Assembly: GCF_000286955.2 (NCBI RefSeq)
Contig: NZ_AJYK02000082.1
Location: 124,001-188,000, forward strand
Reading direction: 5' to 3'
From: Vibrio rumoiensis 1S-45
GTDB lineage: Bacteria; Pseudomonadota; Gammaproteobacteria; Enterobacterales; Vibrionaceae
DNA: 64,000 nucleotides
Below are positions 1-9,355 of this stretch, piece after piece; position 1 is the first letter of the stretch; each line of letters opens with the position of its first letter. The position numbers were made by a program, and so were the translations under genes. The notes beneath the pieces are model-generated. The model was not told the origin of the DNA. It ran no database searches and worked only from the letters and a program-made list of their open reading frames with translations.

Positions 1-765
1 ACGTGGTGTACTGAACAGGCAAGGTCGTTTTAAACATTTAGCTAAAGTTTGGCTGAAATCATGATTGGTCACTGGGTGAGGGGCTGATAAGTTGAATACG
101 CCTTCTGCCTTGGAGCTAAATAATAGATAGGCAATTGCTCTTGCTGCATCTTGGATATGTATCCAAGGCATGTATTGATCACCACTGCCTAACTTTCCAC
201 CAACCCCAAGTTTAAAGGGCGGGAGCATAGCCTTGAGAGCACCGCCATAAGGCCCTAGAACGATCCCTGTTCTTAACAGGCAAACTTTTGTTTTATCGCT
301 AGCTGCTTGTTTGGCAATTTCCTCCCATTGATTGCAAACTGAATATGGAAATCCTTGTGAAGCTGTTTTACTATTTTCATAGATGTGTTGATACTTTTTA
401 TCACCATAGATACCTACCGCGGAACCACTAATAAAGCAATATGGTGGCGTTGCACTTTGTTTGATTAAATCAACCAGCTGTTGAGTTACTACCCAACGAC
501 TTGAACAAATCCTTTCTTTTTGAGCTTCTGACCAACGTTTATGTGCGATGGGTTCTCCTGCAAGATTAATCACAGCATCAATATGGTTTAAGTCGGTGAA
601 GGCTGAGAGAGTATCAATATAATCTATGTTAGAAAAATCAGCGTGACGTAACTTTTCTTTAGCATTTTTTGGGGAGCGGGTTAAGACCGTTATTTGATGG
701 CCAGTAAGGTGTTTGATTAACTCACAGCCAATGAATCCAGTTCCTCCCGTGAGTAATATATGCAT
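1..765 (-). CDS. TIGR01777-family NAD(P)-dependent epimerase (YfcH-like), 3' end outside window
   Basis: Translating the minus strand from ATG at 765 gives MHILLTGGTGFIGCELIKHL, an extended short-chain dehydrogenase nucleotide-binding start with TGGTGFIG at residues 6-13. Further on come INLAGEPIAHKRW and FISGSAVGIYGD, hallmark phrases of the TIGR01777 (SDR39U1/YfcH) family, then LRTGIVLGPYGGALKAM and the PWIHIQD stretch. About 255 codons are present and the stop lies before position 1; the family is normally near 300 residues. The upstream minus-strand sequence GGAGAG supplies a ribosome binding site. The physiological substrate of this family is unknown; the call is to family only. Confidence 0.9.
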   Translation of the reverse strand, partial: MHILLTGGTGFIGCELIKHLTGHQITVLTRSPKNAKEKLRHADFSNIDYIDTLSAFTDLNHIDAVINLAGEPIAHKRWSEAQKERICSSRWVVTQQLVDLIKQSATPPYCFISGSAVGIYGDKKYQHIYENSKTASQGFPYSVCNQWEEIAKQAASDKTKVCLLRTGIVLGPYGGALKAMLPPFKLGVGGKLGSGDQYMPWIHIQDAARAIAYLLFSSKAEGVFNLSAPHPVTNHDFSQTLAKCLKRPCLFSTPR

Positions 766-948
766 GATCTCTCCTTGGTCTACTCAATATCAGATGTGGC
801 TTGGGGTATTTTAAATGGGTGATAGGTAATGACAGTTTAGAAGAGATCTGACTTAATTATCGAATTAATTTTTAATCTTTAATGTTCAGATTAACTTGAT
901 GAATAAAATAATAAGATAAGGCTAGAAAGGTTGTGATGAAGTGGTGGC

Positions 949-1224
949 TTATTTTGAATCTAAATGTCCCATATTACGTTCAGGTGCAATGATGTCTCTG
1001 ATGCGTTGCTTAAGTACTTTTGCTTCAGGAAACCCTTGGTCTGCTTTTCTTTCCCATACTCGAGTGTCATTACAAAAAATCTCAAATCGGCCGCCAGTAT
1101 CAGGATGAAGAGACACAGAATCGATATCTTCACTAAAGGTGTGTAGTAATTCTTGGCTTAACCATGTTGCACGAAGCATCCAATTGCATTGACGGCAATA
1201 ATAAATGGTTATTTTTGCTTTCAT
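949..1224 (-). CDS. SelT/SelW/SelH (Rdx) family thioredoxin-fold protein, Cys form
   Basis: A 91-residue protein beginning MKAKITIYYCRQCNWML. The CxxC pair (Cys10, Cys13) follows the first beta strand, as in the selenoprotein W-like Rdx family; here both are cysteine, so no selenocysteine is needed. The GGRFEIF and GFPEAKVLKQRIRD blocks are typical of the family. I chose ATG at 1224 because AAGGA sits 7 bases upstream; an ATG at 1251 has no such signal. The gene follows toxS with a short gap and probably shares its transcript. The family is thought to be redox-active, but the specific partner is unknown. Confidence 0.88.
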   Translation of the reverse strand: MKAKITIYYCRQCNWMLRATWLSQELLHTFSEDIDSVSLHPDTGGRFEIFCNDTRVWERKADQGFPEAKVLKQRIRDIIAPERNMGHLDSK

Positions 1225-1251
1225 CATATCTTCCTTTATCTCACTATTCAT

Positions 1252-1758
1252 TTACTGAGAAGACAATATGGTTGAACCATGACCTAAGCTTGTGAGTAAT
1301 AACGTTTTTTCATTTACAACATCCACTCGGCGACTTTGTTGTGAACTTATTTTGAATAATTTTTTCAGTTCATCGACTTGAGCTGGTGAAATCTCGGTCA
1401 CAGGTTTGGTTGAAATGTCTTTAAATTGATCAGAGGTTACCACGAGATAATGATCACTTAACTCCCAACCACCGGACTCTGAAATATTGATTTCAATTGG
1501 AGCGGTTATATTTTTACTTGAAAAAACCAGAGTTGATATTTTTAAGTAAGTGTTATTAGGTAAATATTTAATCGTTGAGGTGATGACTGCTTTATCTAAT
1601 GTGCTGATTTTTTGATCCCAGAAAGTCATATAAGCAATGGTTGTAGACTGCCATTCACGTGAAGTTAATAGTTGTTTGACTTTTGAATCACCGTTCCAAA
1701 ATAGCCAGACACCAATGACTGTGATGATAAGGGCAATGATAGAGAGTATTTTTTGCAT
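1252..1758 (-). CDS. toxS: ToxS, membrane partner of ToxR
   Basis: A 168-residue protein with one N-terminal membrane segment (about residues 4-20) and a periplasmic remainder. The motif LLTSREWQS followed by KYLPNNTYLK is characteristic of vibrio ToxS. In the family ToxS binds the periplasmic domain of ToxR, stabilises it, and helps sense bile. It lies 9 bases after toxR, and its AAGGG ribosome binding site overlaps the toxR stop codon, so the two are translationally coupled. The sequence is well diverged from V. cholerae ToxS, as is usual for this fast-evolving protein, but position and motifs agree. Confidence 0.9.
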   Translation of the reverse strand: MQKILSIIALIITVIGVWLFWNGDSKVKQLLTSREWQSTTIAYMTFWDQKISTLDKAVITSTIKYLPNNTYLKISTLVFSSKNITAPIEINISESGGWELSDHYLVVTSDQFKDISTKPVTEISPAQVDELKKLFKISSQQSRRVDVVNEKTLLLTSLGHGSTILSSQ

Positions 1759-1767
1759 TTTTAGCCC

Positions 1768-2622
1768 TTACTGGCAAAGCGAATCGAAATTGGTCTGATC
1801 GACAAAAAGTAAAATGGTTCTGTTTTCATTGGAAAGATCTAAGCTATGGATGTAATTGAGTGAAACATGATCTCTTTGCCCACCGGTTGCAATAACTTGG
1901 ATTAATGTTTCTTTATCTGGCGTTTTTGAAAGGTAAAGCTCGGTACAACGTTTAATTATTGGCACCCAATCATCCAATGGTGATTGATTGTCTGGCACTA
2001 ATACAGGCACATTCTCTACTTTAGTTAATTGGGTGAATTCCGTCGATTTAGGGACGCTAAGAACCCAGCTTAAAACAGGTAAAAGTAGAATAACCAACCA
2101 AATTAGTTTAATGCCTAATGGTGTTTTTACTTTTGTTTTTGTGGGTGATGCTTCTTGCGGAGTCACGGGTATTTCTGGTTTTAGATCTACTGTCAAACTG
2201 TTGTCTTGGTTTGATATAGTATCAGGTTGTTTATCAAGCTCGCTTTCATCTTGTAAAGGTTCAGTGGCAGAGAGTGGTGACGCAACTTCAACTTGTGCTA
2301 TTAATTGGTAACCACGTTTAGGCACAGTTTTGACATATTGCGGCGACTTAGTTGAATCTTGAAGCATTTTTCTGAGAGTCGAGATTGCTTGCGTGAGACT
2401 TGAATCATCCACTTGGAAACCTTGATCTCGCCAGACATATTCATGCAATTGATCTCGACTAACAACCGAGGTCGAGTTTTCAATCAAGATTAATAGAATA
2501 CGGCTTTCATTACTGCCTAAACGTATAACATCGTTATCATTAGTTTGATCAATCAAAGTGTTGCTGTAGGGATCAAAGATAAGCTTTTGGGCAAGAATAT
2601 ATTTAGTGCCGATATTCGTCAT
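1768..2622 (-). CDS. toxR: ToxR, membrane-bound winged-helix transcription activator
   Basis: A 284-residue protein. Residues about 10-110 form an OmpR/PhoB-type winged helix (NESRILLILIENS, VVSRDQLHEYVW, SSLTQAISTLRKML, YVKTVPKRGYQLI). A proline-rich variable linker covers about 112-168, one membrane segment about 171-190, and the rest is a periplasmic domain. Two cysteines, Cys226 and Cys283, match the conserved redox pair of ToxR. Known role: direct control of outer-membrane porins and virulence or bile-resistance genes without phosphorelay. It is divergent from htpG, the usual vibrio arrangement, and is followed by toxS. Confidence 0.95.
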   Translation of the reverse strand: MTNIGTKYILAQKLIFDPYSNTLIDQTNDNDVIRLGSNESRILLILIENSTSVVSRDQLHEYVWRDQGFQVDDSSLTQAISTLRKMLQDSTKSPQYVKTVPKRGYQLIAQVEVASPLSATEPLQDESELDKQPDTISNQDNSLTVDLKPEIPVTPQEASPTKTKVKTPLGIKLIWLVILLLPVLSWVLSVPKSTEFTQLTKVENVPVLVPDNQSPLDDWVPIIKRCTELYLSKTPDKETLIQVIATGGQRDHVSLNYIHSLDLSNENRTILLFVDQTNFDSLCQ

Positions 2623-2773
2623 TTAGGTATTCTCAGTAGCAAATGGAGGGTAATGCTTTGAATTACTTCAGCTCACCACATCATAAATGCGGCTTCTTTT
2701 AGATTTAATTATGTTTTTCAGATACATCATAATAAAAATTAATAAGAAAAACACGGTTTTGATGATTTTTTAC

Positions 2774-2801
2774 CTTGAATTTACTTTTGTCAGCCCAATT
2801 T
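2774..2801 (+). promoter_or_regulatory. Sigma-32 (RpoH)-type promoter of htpG
   Basis: CTTGAAT (2774-2780), 13 bases, then CCCAATT (2794-2800) fits the heat-shock consensus CTTGAAA-N11-16-CCCCATNT closely. It lies about 45 bases before the htpG start. htpG is a known RpoH regulon member in gammaproteobacteria. The transcription start has not been measured. Confidence 0.75.
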
Positions 2802-2845
2802 ACATAAGAGGTATTAACTAACATAGTGTCAATATTGGAGTATTC

Positions 2846-4771
2846 ATGAACGATACCATGACTAACAATAAAGAAACTCGTGGATTTCAATCAGAAGTAA
2901 AGCAGTTACTTCATCTAATGATTCATTCTTTATATTCGAATAAAGAAATTTTCTTACGTGAGTTGATTTCCAATGCCTCAGATGCCGCGGATAAATTACG
3001 TTTCAAGGCATTGTCTCAATCGGATTTGTATCAAAGTGATGCGGAGCTTAGCGTAAAGCTATCTTTTAATACAGAGACTAATACATTAACGATTTCTGAT
3101 AATGGTATTGGTATGTCTCGTGATGATGTTATTGAACATCTTGGCACCATCGCTAAATCAGGCACTGCGGATTTTTTCTCTAAATTATCGGAAGATCAAT
3201 CGAAAGACTCTCAATTGATTGGTCAATTTGGTGTGGGCTTTTATTCTGCCTTTATTGTGGCCGATGCTGTAACGGTGCGTACTCGTGCTGCTGGATTACC
3301 TGCTGATGAAGCGGTGCAATGGCATTCTGCAGGTGAGGGCGATTACACGGTAGAAACCATTACTAAAGAAAGTCGTGGTACAGAAATTATTCTACACATG
3401 CGTGAAGACGGCAAAGAATTTTTGTCTGAATATCGCTTGCGTGATGTGATTGGCAAATACTCCGATCATATTGGTATCCCTGTTTCTATCTGGACAGAAA
3501 AAGACGTAGAAACGGGTGAAGAAAACGAAGATGGTACTAAGGTTACGAAAAAAGAGGGTGGATGGGAGCAAATTAATAAAGCTCAAGCGCTTTGGACGCG
3601 TTCAAAATCTGATGTAACCGATGAAGAGTATGTCGAATTCTATAAGCATGTGTCTCATGACTTTGTTGATCCTTTAACTTGGAGCCATAACAAAGTTGAA
3701 GGGAAAAACGATTACACTAGCTTGCTTTATATTCCAGCTAAAGCACCGTGGGACATGATGAATCGTGATCATCAAGCCGGGTTGAAGCTGTATGTTCAAC
3801 GTGTGTTTATTATGGATGATGCTGAGCAATTTATGCCTTCATATCTACGTTTTGTGAAAGGTTTAATTGACTCAAATGATCTGCCATTAAACGTATCTCG
3901 TGAAATCTTGCAAGATAATAAAATTACTCAATCACTGCGCAATGCTTGCACCAAACGTGTATTAAGCATGTTGGAAAAAACCGCATCACGCGATGAAGAA
4001 AAATACCAAGCATTTTGGAAAGAATTTGGTTTAGTGCTTAAAGAAGGCCCTGCCGAAGATTTTTCTAACAAAGAGAAAATTGCAGGTTTGATGCGCTTTG
4101 CTTCAACACATGTTGACAGTGCTGAACAGGCAGTAGCGCTGGCTTCTTATATTGAGCGCATGAAAGAAGGCCAAGATAAGATTTATTATCTAACGGCTGA
4201 CAGTTACGCTGCCGCGAAAAACAGCCCGCATTTAGAGCAATTTAAATCGAAAGGGCTTGAAGTGATTTTGATGGTAGACCGTATCGATGAATGGTTAATG
4301 AATTACCTGACTGAATTTGATGGTAAGCAATTCCAATCGATCACCAAAGCAGGTCTGGATCTGTCTAAATTTGAAGATGAAGCAGAAAAAGAACAGCAGA
4401 AAGAAACCGAAGAAGAGTTCAAGTCGGTGGTTGAGCGTACCAAAGCTTATTTAGGTGATCGTGTGAAAGAAGTTCGCACGACATTTAAGTTAGCAAATAC
4501 GCCATCCGTTGTTGTCACCGACGATTATGAAATGGGTACGCAAATGGCTAAGTTATTAGCCGCAGCCGGTCAAGAAGTGCCAGAAGTTAAGTACATTTTT
4601 GAACTGAACCCAAATCATGATTTAGTCAAACGCATGGCGGATGAAGCCGATGAAGATGCGTTTGGTCGTTGGGTTGAAGTGTTACTGGGACAAGCCATGC
4701 TTTCTGAACGAGGTGCAATGGAAGATCCAAGTCACTTTGTCGGTGCAATCAACGCACTTCTCACTAAGTAA
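2846..4771 (+). CDS. htpG: HtpG, Hsp90-family chaperone
   Basis: A 641-residue cytoplasmic ATP-dependent chaperone. The N-terminal GHKL ATPase is clear: [14 protein letters not shown] (ATP-binding Glu and Asn), [14 protein letters not shown] and the [11 protein letters not shown] lid motif. The middle domain has SREILQDNK with the catalytic Arg region, and the C-terminal dimerisation domain runs to the end. Length matches E. coli HtpG (624) with a slightly longer acidic linker around residues 215-235. Start ATG at 2846 has GGAG 6 bases upstream. It is divergent from toxR and followed by adk, as in many vibrios. Confidence 0.98.
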   Translation: MNDTMTNNKETRGFQSEVKQLLHLMIHSLYSNKEIFLRELISNASDAADKLRFKALSQSDLYQSDAELSVKLSFNTETNTLTISDNGIGMSRDDVIEHLGTIAKSGTADFFSKLSEDQSKDSQLIGQFGVGFYSAFIVADAVTVRTRAAGLPADEAVQWHSAGEGDYTVETITKESRGTEIILHMREDGKEFLSEYRLRDVIGKYSDHIGIPVSIWTEKDVETGEENEDGTKVTKKEGGWEQINKAQALWTRSKSDVTDEEYVEFYKHVSHDFVDPLTWSHNKVEGKNDYTSLLYIPAKAPWDMMNRDHQAGLKLYVQRVFIMDDAEQFMPSYLRFVKGLIDSNDLPLNVSREILQDNKITQSLRNACTKRVLSMLEKTASRDEEKYQAFWKEFGLVLKEGPAEDFSNKEKIAGLMRFASTHVDSAEQAVALASYIERMKEGQDKIYYLTADSYAAAKNSPHLEQFKSKGLEVILMVDRIDEWLMNYLTEFDGKQFQSITKAGLDLSKFEDEAEKEQQKETEEEFKSVVERTKAYLGDRVKEVRTTFKLANTPSVVVTDDYEMGTQMAKLLAAAGQEVPEVKYIFELNPNHDLVKRMADEADEDAFGRWVEVLLGQAMLSERGAMEDPSHFVGAINALLTK

Positions 4772-4780
4772 AAATGAAAA

Positions 4781-4812
4781 GAGGCCAAGATTTGTGATAA
4801 AATCTTGGCCTC
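4781..4812 (+). terminator. Hairpin after htpG, probable terminator
   Basis: A perfect 13-base stem GAGGCCAAGATTT / AAATCTTGGCCTC around GTGATA begins 9 bases after the htpG stop. The plus-strand side is followed by AAATAAAG, not a U-run, so termination efficiency is doubtful; it may mainly protect the htpG 3' end. Confidence 0.55.
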
Positions 4813-4867
4813 AAATAAAGAATATGGCAGTAATCTTAGTAACAACAAAGATATACTGGCAAACTCC

Positions 4868-4918
4868 TTATACCGAAACTTACCGTGGTGATAAGCACGA
4901 CAGTGAGCTTCGGTATAA
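4868..4918 (+). repeat. 51-base near-perfect inverted repeat in the adk leader
   Basis: TTATACCGAA (4868-4877) pairs with TTCGGTATAA (4909-4918). Inside, CTTAC pairs with GTGAG (one wobble) and CGTG with CACG, giving a long stem with an 8-base loop. It ends 23 bases before the adk ATG. It could be a leader RNA structure or a mobile palindromic unit; I saw no second full copy in the window. Confidence 0.6.
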
Positions 4919-4926
4919 AATATTAA

Positions 4927-5589
<663 letters not shown>

Positions 5590-5642
5590 AGATACGGTTT
5601 AACGTAAGTTAACCTGTTCTGATAAATAGAATTTGTTATATT

Positions 5643-5668
5643 AAGCGGCTTTTATAGTCGCTTTTTTT
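5643..5668 (+). terminator. Rho-independent terminator of adk
   Basis: AAGCGGC / GTCGCTT (one G-U pair) around TTTTATA, followed by a run of Ts. It lies 54 bases after the adk stop and before the hemH ribosome binding site. Confidence 0.7.
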
Positions 5669-5696
5669 GTATCATTTTTTCGGTACTGGGGGTTTT

Positions 5697-6671
5697 ATGG
5701 ATCATTCATCACAAGATATGCACCACACTCATGGTGTATTGCTCGTTAATTTAGGTACGCCAGATGAAGCCAGTCCGGCGGCAATAAAGCGTTTTTTAAA
5801 TCAATTTTTAAGCGATAAAAGAGTCGTGAGCATCCCCAGTATTGTGTGGAAGCCTTTGCTTAATGGTGTGATATTGCCGCTTCGTTCACCCAAAGTCGCT
5901 AAAGTATACCAACAAGTTTGGATGGAAGAGGGATCGCCTTTAATGGTGTATGCCAAGCGACAAGCGGCAGAATTGAAAAAAAAGCTAAACATACCTGTTG
6001 AAATTGGAATGACTTATGGAAATCCAAGCATAGAAGCTGGATTAGAGGCTCTCAAAGCTCAAGGTTGCAATGATATTACTGTTCTTCCGTTGTACCCTCA
6101 ATATTCTAGCACTACTACGGCAGCTGTCTCTGATGCGCTTAATCGTGTTTTGCAAAAAAGCTTAGTTATTCCTTCGTATCGTTTGATTCGCGAGTATTAT
6201 CACCACCCTTTATTTATCAAAGCATTGGCGAGTAAAGTGAAACAACATTGGCAAGAGCATGGGCAAGGTGATTATCTATTATGTTCTTACCATGGCATTC
6301 CTAAGCGATTGGTAGATCAAGGCGATGTGTACTCAATACATTGTGAGCAAACAACAAAATTACTGCAACAAGAATTAGGGCTGACTCCAGAGCAAATGGG
6401 CATGAGTTATCAATCTCGTTTTGGCAAAGAAGAATGGCTACAGCCTTATACCGATAAAACCCTTGAAGGGTTAGCTAAGAAAAAAATGAAATCTTTAGAT
6501 GTGATTTCACCTGCATTTGCTTGTGATTGCATTGAGACATTAGAAGAGATTGCGATTGAGTGTAAGGATATTTATCAACAAGCGGGCGGGCAAGAGTATC
6601 GATATATAGAGTGTCTTAATGATTCACCTGAGCATATTGAATTAATGGAAGCACTTATTAAAGGTGAATGA
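5697..6671 (+). CDS. hemH: Ferrochelatase
   Basis: A 324-residue enzyme inserting Fe2+ into protoporphyrin IX, the last step of protoheme synthesis. Family landmarks are VLLVNLGTPDE near the N-terminus, the QQVWMEEGSPL loop, LPLYPQYSSTTTA, CSYHGIPKR (metal-site His) and ISPAFACDCIETLEEI. Length matches E. coli HemH (320). I start at ATG 5697, which has GGGGG 5 bases upstream; an in-frame TTG at 5667 gives an unconvincing extension. No C-terminal Fe-S cysteine cluster is present, as in enteric enzymes. Confidence 0.97.
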   Translation: MDHSSQDMHHTHGVLLVNLGTPDEASPAAIKRFLNQFLSDKRVVSIPSIVWKPLLNGVILPLRSPKVAKVYQQVWMEEGSPLMVYAKRQAAELKKKLNIPVEIGMTYGNPSIEAGLEALKAQGCNDITVLPLYPQYSSTTTAAVSDALNRVLQKSLVIPSYRLIREYYHHPLFIKALASKVKQHWQEHGQGDYLLCSYHGIPKRLVDQGDVYSIHCEQTTKLLQQELGLTPEQMGMSYQSRFGKEEWLQPYTDKTLEGLAKKKMKSLDVISPAFACDCIETLEEIAIECKDIYQQAGGQEYRYIECLNDSPEHIELMEALIKGE

Positions 6672-6698
6672 GCAAGGGTAAAGCGATATATGGAAGAG

Positions 6699-6735
6699 AA
6701 AAACCGCCTTTTTAAAATAGAAGGCGGTTTTTTTA
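6699..6735. terminator. Bidirectional terminator between hemH and the peptide transporter
   Basis: AAAACCGCCTT / AAGGCGGTTTT hairpin with a T7 run on the plus side and T5 on the minus side. It separates the two convergent genes. Confidence 0.85.
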
Positions 6736-6758
6736 TAGGATATTTACTATATTAAAAA

Positions 6759-8261
6759 TTACTTTTTGATGCTCTGATGCTGCCTATCTAAACGACGCAT
6801 CAAAGGCAATACTGCCAGAGCTATGAAAGTACATAAAACAGCGGCAAGGCCGAGTTTATTGAATAAACTGGTATAGATAGGCAGAGTTTGTAGAGGGTCG
6901 GTCATGCCTTGTGGAATGCTCGCAAAGTTTGCCACCACACCGCCTAAATATTGAGAAATACCACAAGCGACATAATAAGCACCCATCATAAACCCACCCA
7001 TACGCTCTGGAGCATAGCGAGCAATCATCGCAAGGCCTAAACCACTTACCAATAGTTCACCTAGTGAATAGGCGGCATAGCCAGCAATCATCACCCATGA
7101 TGTCGTTTTACCGTTCACGGCAAAATTACCAGCAAAGCCGTAGATGAAAAAGCCCACCGCAACAACCGCAAAGCCTAAAGCAAACTTACCTGCAATCGAA
7201 AGATCTTTATTATTCTTCCCTGCTTTGGTGTAGATAAGTGCCAATATCGGGCTAAGGAGCATAATCCAAATTGGGTTTAATGCTTGGAATTGCCCTGGTG
7301 ACCATGTCATCAGGTGCATGCCGAATACATTGAAATTCAGATCTACGTTACGCAATGCAAACAGCGCAAGGGATGTAGACATTTGTTGATAGAAAATAAA
7401 GAAGAAGACGGTTTGAATGATCAGAACAAGAGCCGCAATTAAACCTGCGCGTTCATGTTTTTCACTGCTGCGGATAAGGTGAATAAAGATACCCAGCACT
7501 ACGAAACCTGCAACATAAACGAAGATACGCGCTAGTGTTTGGTATTCAAGGATTAAAGCAGAAATACCAACGGCAACAATAGAGCCTAACAGAACAAAGA
7601 TAAGCTTTTGAACATCAACAGGTTTGTGATCAGGCTCAGATCCGTATTTACTTAACGCTTTACGCATAACAAAAAAGTTTGCCATACCCACTAATAAGCC
7701 GACACAACAAACTGCAAACGCCGCATGCCAACCAAAATGGTTACCATACTGTTGGTTGACGTAATCTTTAATCCATGGCGTGAGTAGCATAGAGAAGGTT
7801 GAACCGACATTCACTGCCATGTAATAAATGGTAAATGCGCTATCGATCTTAGAATCATCACCTTCATAAATTTTACGAACTAGGTTGCCTGCGTTTGGTT
7901 TGAATAAACCATTACCAACCACCACTACGCCTAATGCAGAAAATAGAACCCAAGTATTTTCTGATGGGATGGTCATAAGAGCATAGCCTAAAGCTAAGAC
8001 CATAGAACCCAGCAGCATAGTCCGTTTTGTACCTAAGACTTTATCGCCAATCCAACCACCAATTGCAGGGGAAACATAAATTAAAGCGGCGCATGCACCC
8101 CATACGAGGTTGGCACGGCTATCTTCAAAACCGAGTCGTTCTATCATGAAATAGACGATTAAGGCTTGCATCCCGTAATAGCCAAAGCGTTCCCATAGCT
8201 CAATCAGTGACACCGTCATAAATGACTTCGTTTGTGACACTTGTGGTTGTTGTGTTGTCAT
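6759..8261 (-). CDS. Proton-dependent oligopeptide transporter (POT/PTR family, Dtp-like)
   Basis: A 500-residue integral membrane protein with about 14 hydrophobic segments. The POT signature ELWERFGYYG (ExxER at residues 21-25) couples H+ to di/tripeptide uptake. FKPNAGNLVRKIY and the FTIYYMAVNVGS motif are further POT signatures. E. coli DtpA and DtpB are 489-500 residues. The ATG at 8261 has GGAAA upstream and matches the family N-terminus; the frame stays open to 8318 but that extension is not family-like. Whether it corresponds to DtpA, DtpB or another paralogue cannot be settled by eye. It is monocistronic. Confidence 0.95.
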   Translation of the reverse strand: MTTQQPQVSQTKSFMTVSLIELWERFGYYGMQALIVYFMIERLGFEDSRANLVWGACAALIYVSPAIGGWIGDKVLGTKRTMLLGSMVLALGYALMTIPSENTWVLFSALGVVVVGNGLFKPNAGNLVRKIYEGDDSKIDSAFTIYYMAVNVGSTFSMLLTPWIKDYVNQQYGNHFGWHAAFAVCCVGLLVGMANFFVMRKALSKYGSEPDHKPVDVQKLIFVLLGSIVAVGISALILEYQTLARIFVYVAGFVVLGIFIHLIRSSEKHERAGLIAALVLIIQTVFFFIFYQQMSTSLALFALRNVDLNFNVFGMHLMTWSPGQFQALNPIWIMLLSPILALIYTKAGKNNKDLSIAGKFALGFAVVAVGFFIYGFAGNFAVNGKTTSWVMIAGYAAYSLGELLVSGLGLAMIARYAPERMGGFMMGAYYVACGISQYLGGVVANFASIPQGMTDPLQTLPIYTSLFNKLGLAAVLCTFIALAVLPLMRRLDRQHQSIKK

Positions 8262-8641
8262 ATGATTTTCCAAATAATGAATGCTCGTTGCCAATGCTGT
8301 AAAGCTTGGTGATGGCATAGCGTCTGTATGTATAGGAAGCAGTTTGTCTGAATGCCAATAAGTAAAGAGGACACCTATCGCATAAGTTTTATTAATGCAT
8401 CACATCACAGAATCTAATATTAGCATTATATATACAGCTCAAAATTTAAAACTACAATGATTTGGATCGTTACTTTTTACATCTCCTTACCGTTTGAGTG
8501 TTTAATAAGCTAAAAGTTTGATATACCTGATGAATTGTGTTTTATTTGTTAAATTTGTTGCGCTGGTGGTGGTGCTAATCTCGTTTTTAACTGATTGAAG
8601 ATGATGGTAGGATGAATAAAATTTTTTAAGGGTAATACATC
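8262..8641. other. Intergenic region between the peptide transporter and rfaH
   Basis: 380 AT-rich bases between divergent genes, so both promoters must lie here. On the minus strand CTGTGATGTGATGCA near 8396-8410 resembles a CRP half-site upstream of the transporter, but its second half is poor. AAGGG precedes rfaH by 9 bases. I see no gene or strong hairpin. Confidence 0.5.
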
Positions 8642-9133
8642 ATGAAGTCTTGGTATCTACTTTATTGTAAGCGTGGCGAGCAACAAAGGGCAAAAATGCA
8701 TTTAGAAAATCAATCGATTGAGTGTTATTACCCAGAAGTTGAAATAGAAAAAATGGTGAGGGGAAAAAGAAAACGAGTGTCTGAGGCGTTATTTCCGTCT
8801 TATATCTTTATTGGTTTAGATACTTCTATTGGCCCAAGCTTTACAACGATTCGCTCTACACGTGGGGTGATGGATTTTGTACGTTTTGGAGGTCAGCCTC
8901 ATCAAGTGTCAGAGAGTTTAATTACGCAATTAAAAGAGTGCGAATTGGGCGAGCAAGATTGCAGTCAATTACCACAGCCGGGTCAATCTATTCAGATAAA
9001 ATCAGGGCAATTTTCTGGCTTTGAAGCGATATATCAAGAGCCTGATGGTGAAAAGCGTTCTATTTTATTGATTACCATGATCAATCAACAAGTCACGATC
9101 AAGGTAGACAATACTGATGTTGAATGGAAATAG
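8642..9133 (+). CDS. rfaH: RfaH, operon-specific transcription antiterminator (NusG paralogue)
   Basis: A 163-residue protein. WYLLYCKRGEQQRAKMHLENQ opens the NGN domain, and ECYYPEVEIEK, EALFPSYIFIGLD and IRSTRGVMDFVRFGG match RfaH rather than NusG. In the family the NGN domain binds RNA polymerase at ops pause sites and the KOW domain (about residues 110-163) switches fold to recruit ribosomes. It promotes expression of long operons such as LPS, capsule and conjugation genes. AAGGG precedes the start by 9 bases. No ops site was found nearby; targets lie outside the window. Confidence 0.95.
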   Translation: MKSWYLLYCKRGEQQRAKMHLENQSIECYYPEVEIEKMVRGKRKRVSEALFPSYIFIGLDTSIGPSFTTIRSTRGVMDFVRFGGQPHQVSESLITQLKECELGEQDCSQLPQPGQSIQIKSGQFSGFEAIYQEPDGEKRSILLITMINQQVTIKVDNTDVEWK

Positions 9134-9139
9134 TCTATA

Positions 9140-9247
9140 TCCTTCTTACTTGAAGTTGCAGCTTTGTTGACAGCGTTCATCCGCCTCAATGTAACGTCAA
9201 TTACTTTGGGTATATAGCGAAGTAGCTTCAAGGTGCAAAACTTCGAA
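9140..9247. repeat. Degenerate vibrio-type dispersed palindromic repeat
   Basis: TATATCCTTCTTACTTGAAGTTGCAG at the left and GGGTATATAGCGAAGTAGCTTCAAGGTGCA at the right share the CTTSAAGKTGCA and TATAYCC cores typical of short intergenic repeats scattered in Vibrio genomes. Related copies are at about 60854-60896 and, more weakly, 50493-50520. It has no coding capacity. Confidence 0.5.
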
Positions 9248-9265
9248 TTCTCTGATGTATTTAGA

Positions 9266-9307
9266 CATAAAAATAACCCCCAATGTTGGTGTTCAACTAT
9301 TGGGGGT
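9266..9307 (-). terminator. Terminator of asnB
   Basis: ACCCCCAAT (9276-9284) pairs with ATTGGGGGT (9299-9307). Read on the minus strand it is followed by TATTTTTATG, a U-rich tail, about 50 bases after the asnB stop. Confidence 0.75.
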
Positions 9308-9355
9308 CAGTTCAAAAAGTACTAGAAGGCTTTAATATTAATGTATTTGAATCAA

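Noticed and set aside
8396-8410. CRP site before the peptide transporter
   Set aside because: Just one half-site is good; too weak to annotate as a site on its own.
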